NCBI GenBank assembly: GCA_003260075.1
Contig: QLIY01000081.1
Location: 203,481-267,480, forward strand
From: Phallusia mammillata
Lineage: Eukaryota > Chordata > Ascidiacea > Phlebobranchia > Ascidiidae
Length of the DNA stretch: 64,000 nucleotides
Direction: 5' to 3'
In this document: piece by piece, positions 14,501-25,600 of the stretch
Position numbering within the stretch: the first letter of the stretch is position 1
How the letters are laid out: every line of letters begins with the position of its first letter
Position numbers and translations under genes: made by a program
Notes under the pieces: generated by a model
What the model saw: only the letters and a program-made list of their open reading frames with translations
Database searches by the model: none
Told to the model about the DNA's origin: nothing

Positions 14501-15149
14501 TTCGTGCTAATATGCCATTGGATGAATAATTTGGTCGGATTTTCTGTGATCCTTGTTTCATCACCCAAACGCCCTAATTGCAGCAGCAACGTTGCAAAGC
14601 GTTTTTATGCTCCTTCTACCAAATGCAAAATCTTAAAACATTAGGGAACAAAACAGATTTCCCACAGTCTGTCAAAATCAATGCAACGTCCGGCAGCACA
14701 CTTAACATTGAACCAAACCATAATGTTGGGGATACAGTTTTAATTTCACTGTCCTTCAAACTGAGACAAATTTTGCAAGACAGTTTTGCAGCGAAAGGAA
14801 TAACAGCAGCGTCGGCGCAAAATCCCCGAGCAGCAATCTCCTTTCTGCTTTAGGTTCGTCTTTTTGTTTCTGCAAACACGAGAAGGGAGGGGGAGAGGGG
14901 GCTTTCCCCTGCTGATCTGTTACCGCGAGCCAACTTCGCCATCTGCTCGTCACGTGACATTGTGTCACTTTTCAAAGCGGCGATGGCGGGCGGAAAAACC
15001 CGTCTTGCATCCGCTAACCCGAATGCTAAGTTTGGCGGTTGTTACATGCACGACTTTGCAGGCTTAAAGCGGGTTTCCTAACGAGCTTCGTGCAGTCAAC
15101 CGTAGCGCTTGTTATTTGTTTGAATCCCACTGGTTTCGTCCATTTAGGC

Positions 15150-15299
15150 CAGTGGTTCTCAAACTTTTTTTTGTTGCGACGCTTAGATGTGATTATTGAT
15201 ACAACAACAAGGAGCCACGAAACGGAACTATTCTGCGACGCCCTTAGAAAATTAAAACGACGCACCAAGGCGTCGCGACGCACAGTTTGAGAACTACTG
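15150..15299. mobile_element. hAT-type MITE, family B full copy (150 bp)
   Basis: Starts CAGTGGTTCTCAAACTTT and ends CACAGTTTGAGAACTACTG. The perfect 8-bp target duplication atttaggc is at 15142-15149 and 15300-15307. A 49-bp internal-deletion derivative lies at 33360-33408. Confidence 0.9.
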
Positions 15300-16776
15300 A
15301 TTTAGGCGGACAAATACACTAGAAGTTTATTTTGCAGATCCAGGTTAAAAGTGCATTTGACCTGCAAAGCAACACGTTGAAACCCAGATGTAAATAACAA
15401 GGAAAAGCCCCACCCACAATTTGCCAATATTTGCAGAAATAAACCGAGGACGGAGGAATAATTTTAATTCACCTTTTAAGCTGGCCGGGAAATTCCGGGT
15501 GACATTTACCAATCGTTGTGCAAATAAAGTCGACCTCCACAAATGTTTGACCTCGATTTGCAGCGCGACCCTAAAACGCTTAGGGATTTTTCCACTAACT
15601 TATTTGACTTTCTTGTGGTTATTTGATTAAAGGCTTAATTAAATTTCTAGAAACTGGTCCGAACCGACCTGAAAAACACTAAGGACGTGAATTTAAATTA
15701 ATTTTTAACCTGTTAGATGTGTACACTTATGTTTGGTTTCGAAAAAATTAAAGTATGCGAAAAACTTCCCACCATGATTTCAACTATTTCATGCTTAACT
15801 TAATGTCATTGGCATTTCCCAGTTCATCTAAGGTTCATTCATTCTTTGCAAAACTGGGATAAGAAGAAATACAACAATAATATTTTCTCAACGTTTGACC
15901 GTAAAAAGGGAATGGCTTTATTTCATTTTATAACAGTAAAAAAAATCTCGGTAAATATTACAAACAATCGGGTATTTGAAATTTAAACAACTTTCGTTTA
16001 GTACAAATATTTTTGCTGATGCCATCAGCCAAGTAATTGTGATAGAAAATACTGCACAGATATAAAAAATTTGCATACAAAAACGTGTGATCAAAATTTG
16101 ACCTTGGTTTTAACCTTGCGACCGTATTGGAAATAACGAGGTTGATTTGATGTTCAACAAGTAATTTTGGCAGCGGAACAACATTGCAAGAACCGCTTAT
16201 TTCACTCAGATCTCTTAAAAGTTGGAAAAATTTTGAAGTGTTCGCTTGAAAAGGTTGAAAAAACTTTATGGCTCCGGGCTAAAACGGTCCTCGCATTGGA
16301 TCGTACAGATCAGCGCTTTGTTAAAAGTTTTACTGTTAATGAAACGCTAAAACTCGTCGAGTAAAATAAATCATACCTACTATCATAGACTCTAAAACAG
16401 CCTAAAGTTTTAAAAACTGCCAAAATCAGCGGTTTCGTTTCTTGCTGATGATTGCACATAAAATTATCCGAATATTTATTTGTTAAGATTAAATTTCATT
16501 GTATTTTTTGTATAAAACTAAACTCAAACTCTTTAAAGTTGTGAAAATTGTTTTCATGCAACAGTTATATTTTTTTGTTACCCTTAACGCAAGCCATTTA
16601 AAAACTACAGCCGACAATAAAACAAAAACAGTGGAGGAACCATGATTTTGCGAATAGTTCTGCAGCCATTTTGACGATCTTTTCAAATCCCACATACTTA
16701 TCGAAACGATTTCTCTTGATTTGTTTATCACATCGGCTTGAAATGCAACGGATTAAAGTTTTCACAAAACTCCGCC

Positions 16777-16939
16777 GATTCGCCTCCGGTGTCGTTTCCC
16801 GCCAATTTCTAATTGTCGCGTAACAATCGCCGATTCTTAATCCCATGAAATTATTTCNGATTCGCCTCCGGTGTCGCTTCCCGCCAATTTCTAATTGTCG
16901 CGTAACAATCGCCGATTCTTAATCCCATGAAATTATTTC
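16777..16939. repeat. Local duplication joined by single n (16858)
   Basis: Copies 16777-16857 and 16859-16939 differ by one base (gtcgtttccc versus gtcgcttccc). Likely unmerged contig ends. Confidence 0.85.
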
Positions 16940-17527
16940 GATCTGCGCAATTTTTGGCACCGCTGACTTGTGTCGCGTTTTACCAAAGAATTCTTGAGCT
17001 GTGTTACGCGGTTTTTGAATTTTGTCGTTTTTGAATTCAAAACCATCTATAACTTTATGGTCGGTTGGTAGAAATGTTTTGAGGTTGTGGGTTCGAAACT
17101 CATCGTGTTTTGAGTCCGATGGAACTTTTTGGCCTGATTAAAATTTTCGTAAAGATTCGTTTTCAAGCTAGCTTGATAGTTGCACGGTTAGGTCTAGGAA
17201 ATTCACCAATTTTTCGTCGTTTCTTCTTTAATCAGCGCTTTAAGAGCGTTTTTTTTTCAGTTTAATTTTCTTAAACTATAAAATAAAATACCGTATATAT
17301 ATATTTTTTTTTCTATGTAATATTTTTTACAAAATTTTACATGATTTTTTTTAGTACAAATTTTTTCTGTTTCAATTTCAAAGATTAAAATAAACTACGT
17401 TATGCCATCATAACAGCTTTGCACACCCCAAAATACATTTTCATTTTAAATTGTTTCAAATACACTAACTTGTTTTTGCATTTTAAATCAGTGACGAAAT
17501 TATCAAAGTTCTTTCCACGCGGTAGAA

Positions 17528-18057
17528 GCGTGATCAGAGCGTGATCATCCACAACAGCGGTCTGCGTCGGAAGTTTCGTAGCGGAAAAGATAAAGCCACG
17601 TTTTCACAAACCCCACCCTTATGAAAAATGCTTTGGTTTGTCTATCATGGCGTCATAAGCGCTTCTGTTACGCTATAAGTGAACACAGGAAGTCTAATTA
17701 GAGCGTGTAAAAACTATGTCAGTGACGTGCTGCTAGTTGGGTGATTTTTTTTTCGATTGATGTTTTCGACTTTACAAGTACAAGCTGTTACCCCCCCCCC
17801 GCGTGATCAGAGCGTGATCATCCACAACAGCGGTCTGCGTCGGAAGTTTCGTAGCGGAAAAGATAAAGCCACGTTTTCACAAACCCCACCCTTATGAAAA
17901 ATGCTTTGGTTTGTCTATCATGGCGTCATAAGCGCTTCTGTTACGCTATAAGTGAACACAGGAAGTCTAATTAGAGCGTGTAAAAACTATGTTAGTGACG
18001 TGCTGCTAGTTGGGTGATTTTTTTTTCGATTGATATTTTCGACTTTACAAGTACAAG
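17528..18057. repeat. Local duplication around C-run 17791-17800
   Basis: Copies 17528-17784 and 17801-18057 are over 99 percent alike (two substitutions seen). They lie directly upstream of the first candidate TNIP exon, so any promoter element in them appears twice. Confidence 0.85.
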
Positions 18058-18142
18058 GTGCGCGGTTTGTTGGAGCTCAGTGACTTTGAACATTTCGACG
18101 AATTGAAGAGTTAGTGGAGAATTCGACAAACTCAACGCTAAC

Positions 18143-19503
18143 ATGTTGATTGCCGGACTGATTATAGCCGGAGTGATGGTTTTTCTGTACAGGGGTAGGT
18201 TTGTGAATAGAAATAATTCAGAAAATCTGTGATACTTTTGTAAAAACTTACGAAGAAGTGGTTTTTGACCGTCTTGATGATTTGTTGTGAGGTTTTGGCA
18301 TTACAATTGATGGACATATATTTTTATCGTTTTTAAGGGATGTTTTTGATGTTATTGAAGTTATTTGCGAAAAGCGTCTATTTGAGTACATGGTTACCAA
18401 TATGATACAGCAGAAGCATAAATATTAACGTTGGCAACGCTAATGAAACATCCAGATTAAGGTTAAAAAAACTCGATATTGAGACGATTGCTGTAATGAC
18501 TAAAACACCATTACATTTAAATTGGTCAAACATTTAAACTACTTTTCGACGAAGTTTCAATATCGGTTTGTTTAAGAAGTGATCGCCTGATGAATATTTC
18601 TTTTTTATTCCCAAGGTATCGTGGTTTGTTTGTACGATCTGGCAAAGAATTGTAAAAAATGTTTTATTATCCCCCCCCCCCATTTAAACTACTTTTCGAC
18701 GAAGTTTCAATATCGGTTTGTTTAAGAATTGATCGCCTGATGAATATTTCTTTTTTATTCCCAAGGTCGTGGTTTGTTTGTACGATCTGGCAAAGAGTTG
18801 TAAAAAATGCCCCCCCCCCATCTGTGATACTTTTGTAAAAACTTACGAAGAAGTGGTTTTTGACCGTATTGATGATTTGTTGTGAGGTTTTGGCATTACA
18901 TTTGATGGACATATATTTTTATCGTTTTTAGGCATGTTTTTGATGTTATTGAAGTTATTTGCGAAAAGCTGTCCCCCCCCCCTCTTCAAAGGAGTCTCAG
19001 GGTTATCACATAATCATTTTTTATGAAAACGCCGGTTTGTTTCCACGTTCTGACAAGCAAAGAGTTGTGAAATATGTTTTTGCTTTTGTATGTATGAATT
19101 TACTGTTTAACAATAACTGTTTGACTTAAAAAAAACTTAAACTAATTTTTTTATGCCCCCCCCCCTTTTTTTTTTACCATTTGTACACATTTCTTTGCAA
19201 TTATTGACAATGCCTGTTTGACTCTGAACAACTCAAATTTAAAAGACCAAAGTTTAACACAAAACATTTACCATTTATCTTCAAAGGAGTCTCAGGGTTA
19301 TCACATAATCATTTTTTATGAAAACACCGGTTTGTTTCCACGTTCTGGCAAGCAAAGAGTAGTGAAATATGTTTTTCCTTTTGTATCTATGAATTTATTG
19401 TTTAACAATAACTGTTTGACTTATAAAAAAAACTTAAACTTATTTTTTTATCTTCACAGGAGTGTCAGGATTAATCGTCCGCTTCATCGAAGTGACGCGG
19501 TGA
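18143..19503 (+). CDS. Candidate spliced upstream ORF for a 31-residue hydrophobic peptide
   Basis: An ATG at 18143 opens MLIAGLIIAGVMVFLYR, a typical membrane-spanning stretch. A good donor GTAGGT follows at 18195, in phase 1. Splicing to the acceptor before 19460 continues the frame for 13 more residues to a TGA at 19501-19503, which is 30 bases upstream of the TNIP start codon at 19534. If used, this is a 5' leader exon with an uORF encoding a small membrane peptide. The alternative is that 18060-19459 is an outron removed by spliced-leader trans-splicing at 19460, as is common in ascidians. There is no homology support. Confidence 0.35.
18225..19448. repeat. Three shuffled allelic-like segments joined by C-runs
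   Basis: C-runs at 18671-18681, 18810-18819, 18973-18982 and 19156-19165 separate segments that repeat nearby sequence: 18681-18808 repeats 18531-18662, 18820-18969 repeats 18225-18374, and 18983-19153 repeats 19278-19448. The middle piece repeats DNA that lies before the first. All are intronic or leader sequence of TNIP. This looks like alternative-haplotype fragments inserted by the assembler. Confidence 0.8.
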
Positions 19504-19533
19504 CAATTCACATCGACCGGTGCGCACCGTAGC

Positions 19534-19696
19534 ATGGAACCGAGTGAGCAGCTCGAACCGAACACGTGTGAAAATAACAAAGACGACGGTGAAGAATCGA
19601 CCGGGGAAGAACAGCTGTTTATCAAACAAGACGACATTGTGACGTCACAAACAGCGTGTGTGTCGTGTCCAGTGTTGAGCGATAGAGTGTTGCCAG
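19534..19696 (+). CDS. TNIP1: TNIP exon 1: acidic N terminus
   Basis: Encodes residues 1-54, beginning MEPSEQLEPNTCE, acidic and probably disordered. The exon as transcribed begins at 19460 after a strong acceptor (ttttttatcttcacag) and ends at gtaaca in phase 1. That acceptor could be a cis-splice or a spliced-leader site. It contains one TGACGTCA octamer (19640). Confidence 0.75.
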
Positions 19697-22600
19697 GTAA
19701 CATAACATGACCTGTTCTTCTCTTGCATTTTCACACATTGGTATTTTGTACACTTGCGTTGAATATCATTGTGTATTGTTTTTACCATAAATTTTCACGT
19801 ACGTATTTTTGGAGTATATTTTACATATTTATTTTCTTATGATCTGTTTAAATGAAAGTTACCTTTTTCTTCTACCAAAGTTGTCTTTTAACGCATTTTT
19901 GTTTTCGAAACTTATTACACCTCTAATGTTCTGTCAATCATTTAACGTCGCTGACGCATGTTACGTCACAATATGACGAACAATCAACCCGCATTCGCAA
20001 ACTCGTGTTTTCAATCATCGGCGAATTATGCGCACAAAAAAAATTTCGGGGATGTCCCAACGATCTATGACGTCATTTTCGAAGCTTTAAATTTGGGTAG
20101 TAACTTTTTTTGAGACATCACAAACCTAGAATTAATTATCCACAGCAATATTTGCTCATTAAATACAAAAAAAATCACAGACAGAAAGTTTAGTCAAGCG
20201 ATCCAGGATAAAAACTAAATGTACAGTACATGATTATGTTCGCAGTTACTTATTCACAGCGCACTACCATCAAAACATATAGAAGTACCGCGGTTAAGAT
20301 AGAAAATCACTATGTTATAACTGCGCACTGGACATATTTATCTGACTTTTTGCGTTTAAAATAATGTTTAGTGCATCTTCCATAAACGTTGCACCGGTAA
20401 AGGCAACAGCGATTGTTAAAACATTTGTAAAAAAAATACATTCACATTATACAAGTATTTATGGCTGTATTTTTCCTTCTCTGTAAACATGCCCAATGTC
20501 ATATAATGTGTATTCCATACAGCCATTAAGTTAAACATAACCAGCCGTGTTTTATCGTCTATTAATAAATGAAATGTTTACTAAAATGTCTAAACGCGTA
20601 AAACCCCTACACGCCCACCATGTGCCACGCCTACGTTACGCCCCTTGTTGATTTCGCTGGTTTGTTGACGCTCAAGGGAATTCCCCACCTTGTTGCTTTC
20701 CATAGCTTCCCGCTGCACACGATTGCCTTTACATCACGTGACACTAGGAATAGCGCAAAACAATTGACGTCACAAAGGAAAATAATCCCCATTTTCACCA
20801 AACAATCAACAACTCAAACCCACAACCGTACATCTGACGTAATACCGCCAAGCTTGCCGAGTTTGCCAAACAAATTACAGGTGTTTTATATGCATCGGTT
20901 TAAAACGCGTGCTAGAAGCTGGTTTCTGAACGAACTTCGTGCTTTCAACCGTTGTACACTGAAGTTAAATAATTAAAGTACTGTAACTTTCCCGACATTT
21001 TAAGCTCGTTTCAACCGAGTCTACCAACCATGTTAAATATTTTCGTAATGGTCGCTTTGGTTGACTGCACGAAACTCGTTATAGAACCAGTCTTGCCTGT
21101 TATACAATCATGTTTGGTTGATAAATTGATACCAACGTTACGCTCTACTGCGCAGGATCACGTGACACTGACGTCACGCACTCGTCATCGTTTCTTCCGG
21201 AGCTTGAGCATTTGCAGAACGAGAACGAGAGGCTGAAGCGGAAGGAGAAATACATGGATAACTTGGGTGAGTTCCAAATGCTGTGTCGGTTAGAAGCATG
21301 CTGGAGAGGCCGGTGTTGTGAAATCAACTTTTGCGGCGACTTAAAACAACAAAACACATCGCAATGTGATTACTGAAATCCAACATACAAAGCGAAGTTC
21401 ATATTCCCAATTGCAATTTGTATGTTTATAAGCATTATCCCCCCCCCCAAACACATCGCAATGTGATTACTGAAATCCAACATACAAAGCGAAGTTTATA
21501 TTCCCAATTGCGATTTTTATGTTTATAAGCATTACACACATTGTATTTACGACCCATGCAAACTTGCAAAATCCAAACTAAAATTCACTGTCTGTTTGCT
21601 GCCTTAGTATGAAACTGTGTGTAACGTAAATGCATAATGTAGAATGTGTTTGCTACCATGTAGAATGACCTGGTGAACAGGAAAAGAGTGGTAGATTATT
21701 TCTTTAATAAACTAACTGCAAACAGTTATTTATTTTCGCACAATTCACACTGCACTTCTACTGTCAGTTTCATGGGGTAATTTTCTGTCACGCAGGTGTT
21801 CTGGTGACCGACTTCAAGCAGGAAAATCAAATTCTCAACGAAGAAAACCTTCGTCTGCGGAGAAGGTTGGAAGAGTTGGAGTTAGCTGAGAGCAGAGAAG
21901 AGAGCGAGGAAAAAAGGGGACGGGCCCCAGTGGACCCGGATTTAAACGGTTGGAATGAAGATGTTGTATTCGATGCCCAAGGTTAGTTGTTGTAACTGGT
22001 GTTCAGCTGTTGCCAGATTCCATGTGCAAAAATCAGTTACAATGTTTTTGCGGAATATAAAAACCTGTAATCTTGATTTTCAACTTTTTCTGTCGTAGTT
22101 TTAGTAATCACCATTTTGTTACGCTTGGTTGCACAAAACCAGCTCGTGAACGCGTATAAACTTGTGGGGGGTCTTTACCAGTAAAATGAAAGTGAATAAA
22201 ATGAGTCCTTAAACTTTTCCTATCATAACCTTTAACTTATTTAAACTATCACGTGACCTCTCGCAGCCAATCACGCGGAAGTTCCCGATTCGCCGTTCGA
22301 AGTTGTCGAGGGGAATCCCCTACCGACGTCAGACCGCAGCAGTGACGACATAAAGTCGCAGGGTGGAACCCCTTATATTTCGGTGACGTCAACAGCCGGT
22401 CCCAGTGACGTCACACAAGGTGATTTTCGAAGTTTGCAATTTTATTTAACCTTGATTCAAATTACTACCACAGTGACCCCACGAAATCTACTTCGCTTAT
22501 ACGCAACAATGAACCCCTTGTTGTGTCATAATACAACACTTCGCGGGTCCTGAGTACATTACAATGTTTGCAGCAAGGTGAAGTGGTGATCGCCACATAA

Positions 22601-25600
22601 CTCAAAGTGGCCAAACTCTCGTTGGAATATATTCACCTTAATCAACCTGAGATATACCGGCGTTAGGGGTTGCTTTGTTAAGAAGTTACCGCGCTTATAA
22701 AGACTGTTATGCAGTGACATTTTACTTGAAGCGTCTTTGGACATACTGCAGTATATTCTAGTTGTTTTGCATAAACTATTTAATTTCGCGTAACCAACGT
22801 GAGTGAATGATGAGGCTTCATGTTTCTTGTGTTGGTTTTGCTCCATATAATCCTGCGAGGCACTGAAGCTGAAAAACTTAAGGCTCGAATAACAAGATTC
22901 CGTTGAAGCTTTTTCGTTGTTTTTTGTGCAAAAAAAGTGAAAAAAGCTGCGCCCCCTCAAAAACGCTTAACACGCCGCCGCCTCGGGCTCGGAAAGTATT
23001 TGAACTTGGTATTTTGGAACGCTGAACCGCTTCGCTGTTCTTGTCGGGAATTCCCGCTGGAATTGGTGTCTTGTTTATTTGCATTGCGGGATCGCTGTTC
23101 TTTTTTTCGGCACGGGAAGTGGATTGTTATGTCGCGTTGCTACGGTAACCACGAATCAGTGACTGGGGGTTTTGGGGGGGCGCCGTTCAAGGTCAATTAT
23201 CAAAGGTCAGAGAAAGGTTGTGAGAATTTTGCAAAGCAGATCAGATTTTGCAAAATCATCCTCTGTGAAGTTTTGTTTTGAGATTTTCTTTGGTTAAAAA
23301 AAGTCGGAAACTTTACAACCTGCATGTCCATAAGTTTTACGTTTCTGTGATTTTGAAATCTTTTGATTTTCTTACAACTTTTTGCGGCAATTTAAATATG
23401 GTTTAAAATTGCCTATTGTCAAATATGGTTATGCCGTCATAGTAAATTCGCGCTTTAAAATGGAAAATTTGCACTTCATATATTTGTATAAAACTGAACA
23501 TAATTGGGAAGACTGGTAATTTTAACTGTAAACCACAAACTAAACAAAAAAAACAAATACATAAAACCCTTATATTTCGCCCTTTATTTTCCAAATTTTT
23601 TGACAAATACACAAAAGCGGGTAGAAAACGTCCCCCTTTTCGTTGAATTCAAATTATCAGTCGTTTTAATTTTCGCCTGCGGCATTTGTGGTGTTTCATG
23701 GGTTTTCCTCCAGTTATATGGAAATGAATGTTAGGACACGGGTGAATTGAAGTGGGTGCGTGCCGACTACTCACCACGGTTCATGCTGTTTGCGATGCGA
23801 TGAAACATGTGTCGGTGTGAACTGATGTGCAAATAAACACCAGGGAAATAGCACCTGCAAATTCATGCTAGAAATCCAATTCCAAACTTTGTTGAATTTT
23901 TGCAACACTATCTGTTTACTGTTTAGTAACTTGCGGCTTACACCGGCTTTTTTGTTTTTCCTAATAAGCATTTCCACTCTATCAAGTAACAACCCGTTTA
24001 GCAATGAACTTGGTATATAACCCAACCGTTAAAACATTTCAATTCTTGCCATAAGTTGCACAATGCTACACCAACAGGAAAAGATTCAACATTATTTATT
24101 GCGTTTGTGCTTTTTATTTTGAAAGCAGGAACATGTGTTGCACAAAACTATCAAGTTTGTCAAGTGCGAATTGCAGTGAGATTTATCTACCACTAAATAT
24201 TGCTCTTTTGGCAAATGTATTTCTTTAACCGATGTTTCAACGTCCTATACAGGTTGCCTTTATCATGGTAATAAGTTATTACCGGTTAAAGAAAAAAAAT
24301 AGGTTAAAGAAATATATTTGTCACAATAGTATTACATTTAGTTTGCATATAATGCCCATACCAAACTTTACTAACAATAGACTCTTATATAAGCTATTGA
24401 TGTCAGGCATAATACCACGTTTATTGAGGTCTTTTGGCAAATCCTATAAACCTAACAGACACTTGTGTTACATTTCAGCTCAAACCGCCCCCGACACCAA
24501 CCCAGTGACGTCAGAAGCGGCGATGACGCAACGCCTTACAAGTTTGCTGCTAGATGGCGCTAACGCAACACCCACAAAGGAAAATCGAAGTTCTGACGTC
24601 ACTACCAGCATGTCCCGTGACTTGGAAAAGTCGGATGAGGTAAAGGTTTACATACGAATTCTTTTGATCTCTTTAAACCAGTGGTTATTAACGTTTTTAT
24701 GGTTGTTGCCCTATAAGAAATCAAATTGACCTCATTTTTACAAAATTTAAGATTGCAAACTATTACGTCACGGAAAGATGACGTCATATAACCAAAAAGA
24801 GGTGAATGTAATTAACACCTGAAAATGTCAAATTGGTTAAAAGCCATTTGTTCTGTACGTAATTGTAAACCAACCTTTAATTTTTTCCCTTTATTTTCTG
24901 TAATAGAAATGTAACATTTTTAGGCACACTAACCCGAACGTCAGTTTCGACTGGTGAATTTTTTCTTTGATCTGACCCCAAACACGTGCTTATCTCGCAT
25001 TCTCCTAACCCTATCAGCTAATTGTTCACCCAATCCCTTCATCCCCCTCACCCCCCTAAAAATCCCCCAATCAGCAACCGTGTTTCGGTTGCCTGGCAAC
25101 AAAGCCGGTCAAACAAAAGACCCGGTCGGCATGCAAAAATCGCGAATTTTTCAACTTTAAGCATGTTTTTCGCATTGTTTAAATCCCAGCGTAATTCCTT
25201 TTTTCAGCCAATTACGTTTTTCTTTGTTGCAGAACGAGCGAGACACAGCGACATCTACCGACGAACTGGAGAATTTACCACTTCCATTGCAGGTAGGAGT
25301 TTGTTTGTAAGTTTCAAATTTGGTCCAGTTGGTGCCGTAAAGCATTAATATCTTCATTCATGTTTATTGTTAAGTGGCTGCTTGGCAACCCGTATAGGTT
25401 ATTATCAACATTAAATTGTCCCCAACACGTTGTATTGTCGTTCTGTTTATGCCTGACTGACTTTAATGCACGATTGATTTGGTTTTTGCGGCAACTTGGA
25501 TAGCCATGCAACATAGTCAGTCTGTAGGTTTGTCACAGTTGTGTGCAGTTAAGTTGCTCTGGTTTTCAATATGTTTGTGTGTCAACTATTGTATTTATGG

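Noticed and set aside
14578..14853. 91-codon plus-strand frame
   Set aside because: Begins in a CAG-rich acceptor-like spot but matches no family and ends without a usable donor.
16598..16846. Minus-strand frame with MGLRIGDCYATIRNW
   Set aside because: Looked like a helix-rich exon but part is duplicated by the n join and there is no consistent splice border or family match.
17050..17125. tRNA-like A and B boxes (tggtcggttggta, gggttcgaaactc)
   Set aside because: Spacing is roughly right but no acceptor stem or anticodon arm could be drawn; at most a decayed tRNA-derived repeat.
23164..23185. G-run near 23.17 kb
   Set aside because: Not flanked by duplicated sequence, so it is not one of the joins and does not break the C-to-G pattern.
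24684..24720. CAGTGGTTATTAACG resembling a hAT end after TNIP exon 5
   Set aside because: No opposite end or target duplication found.
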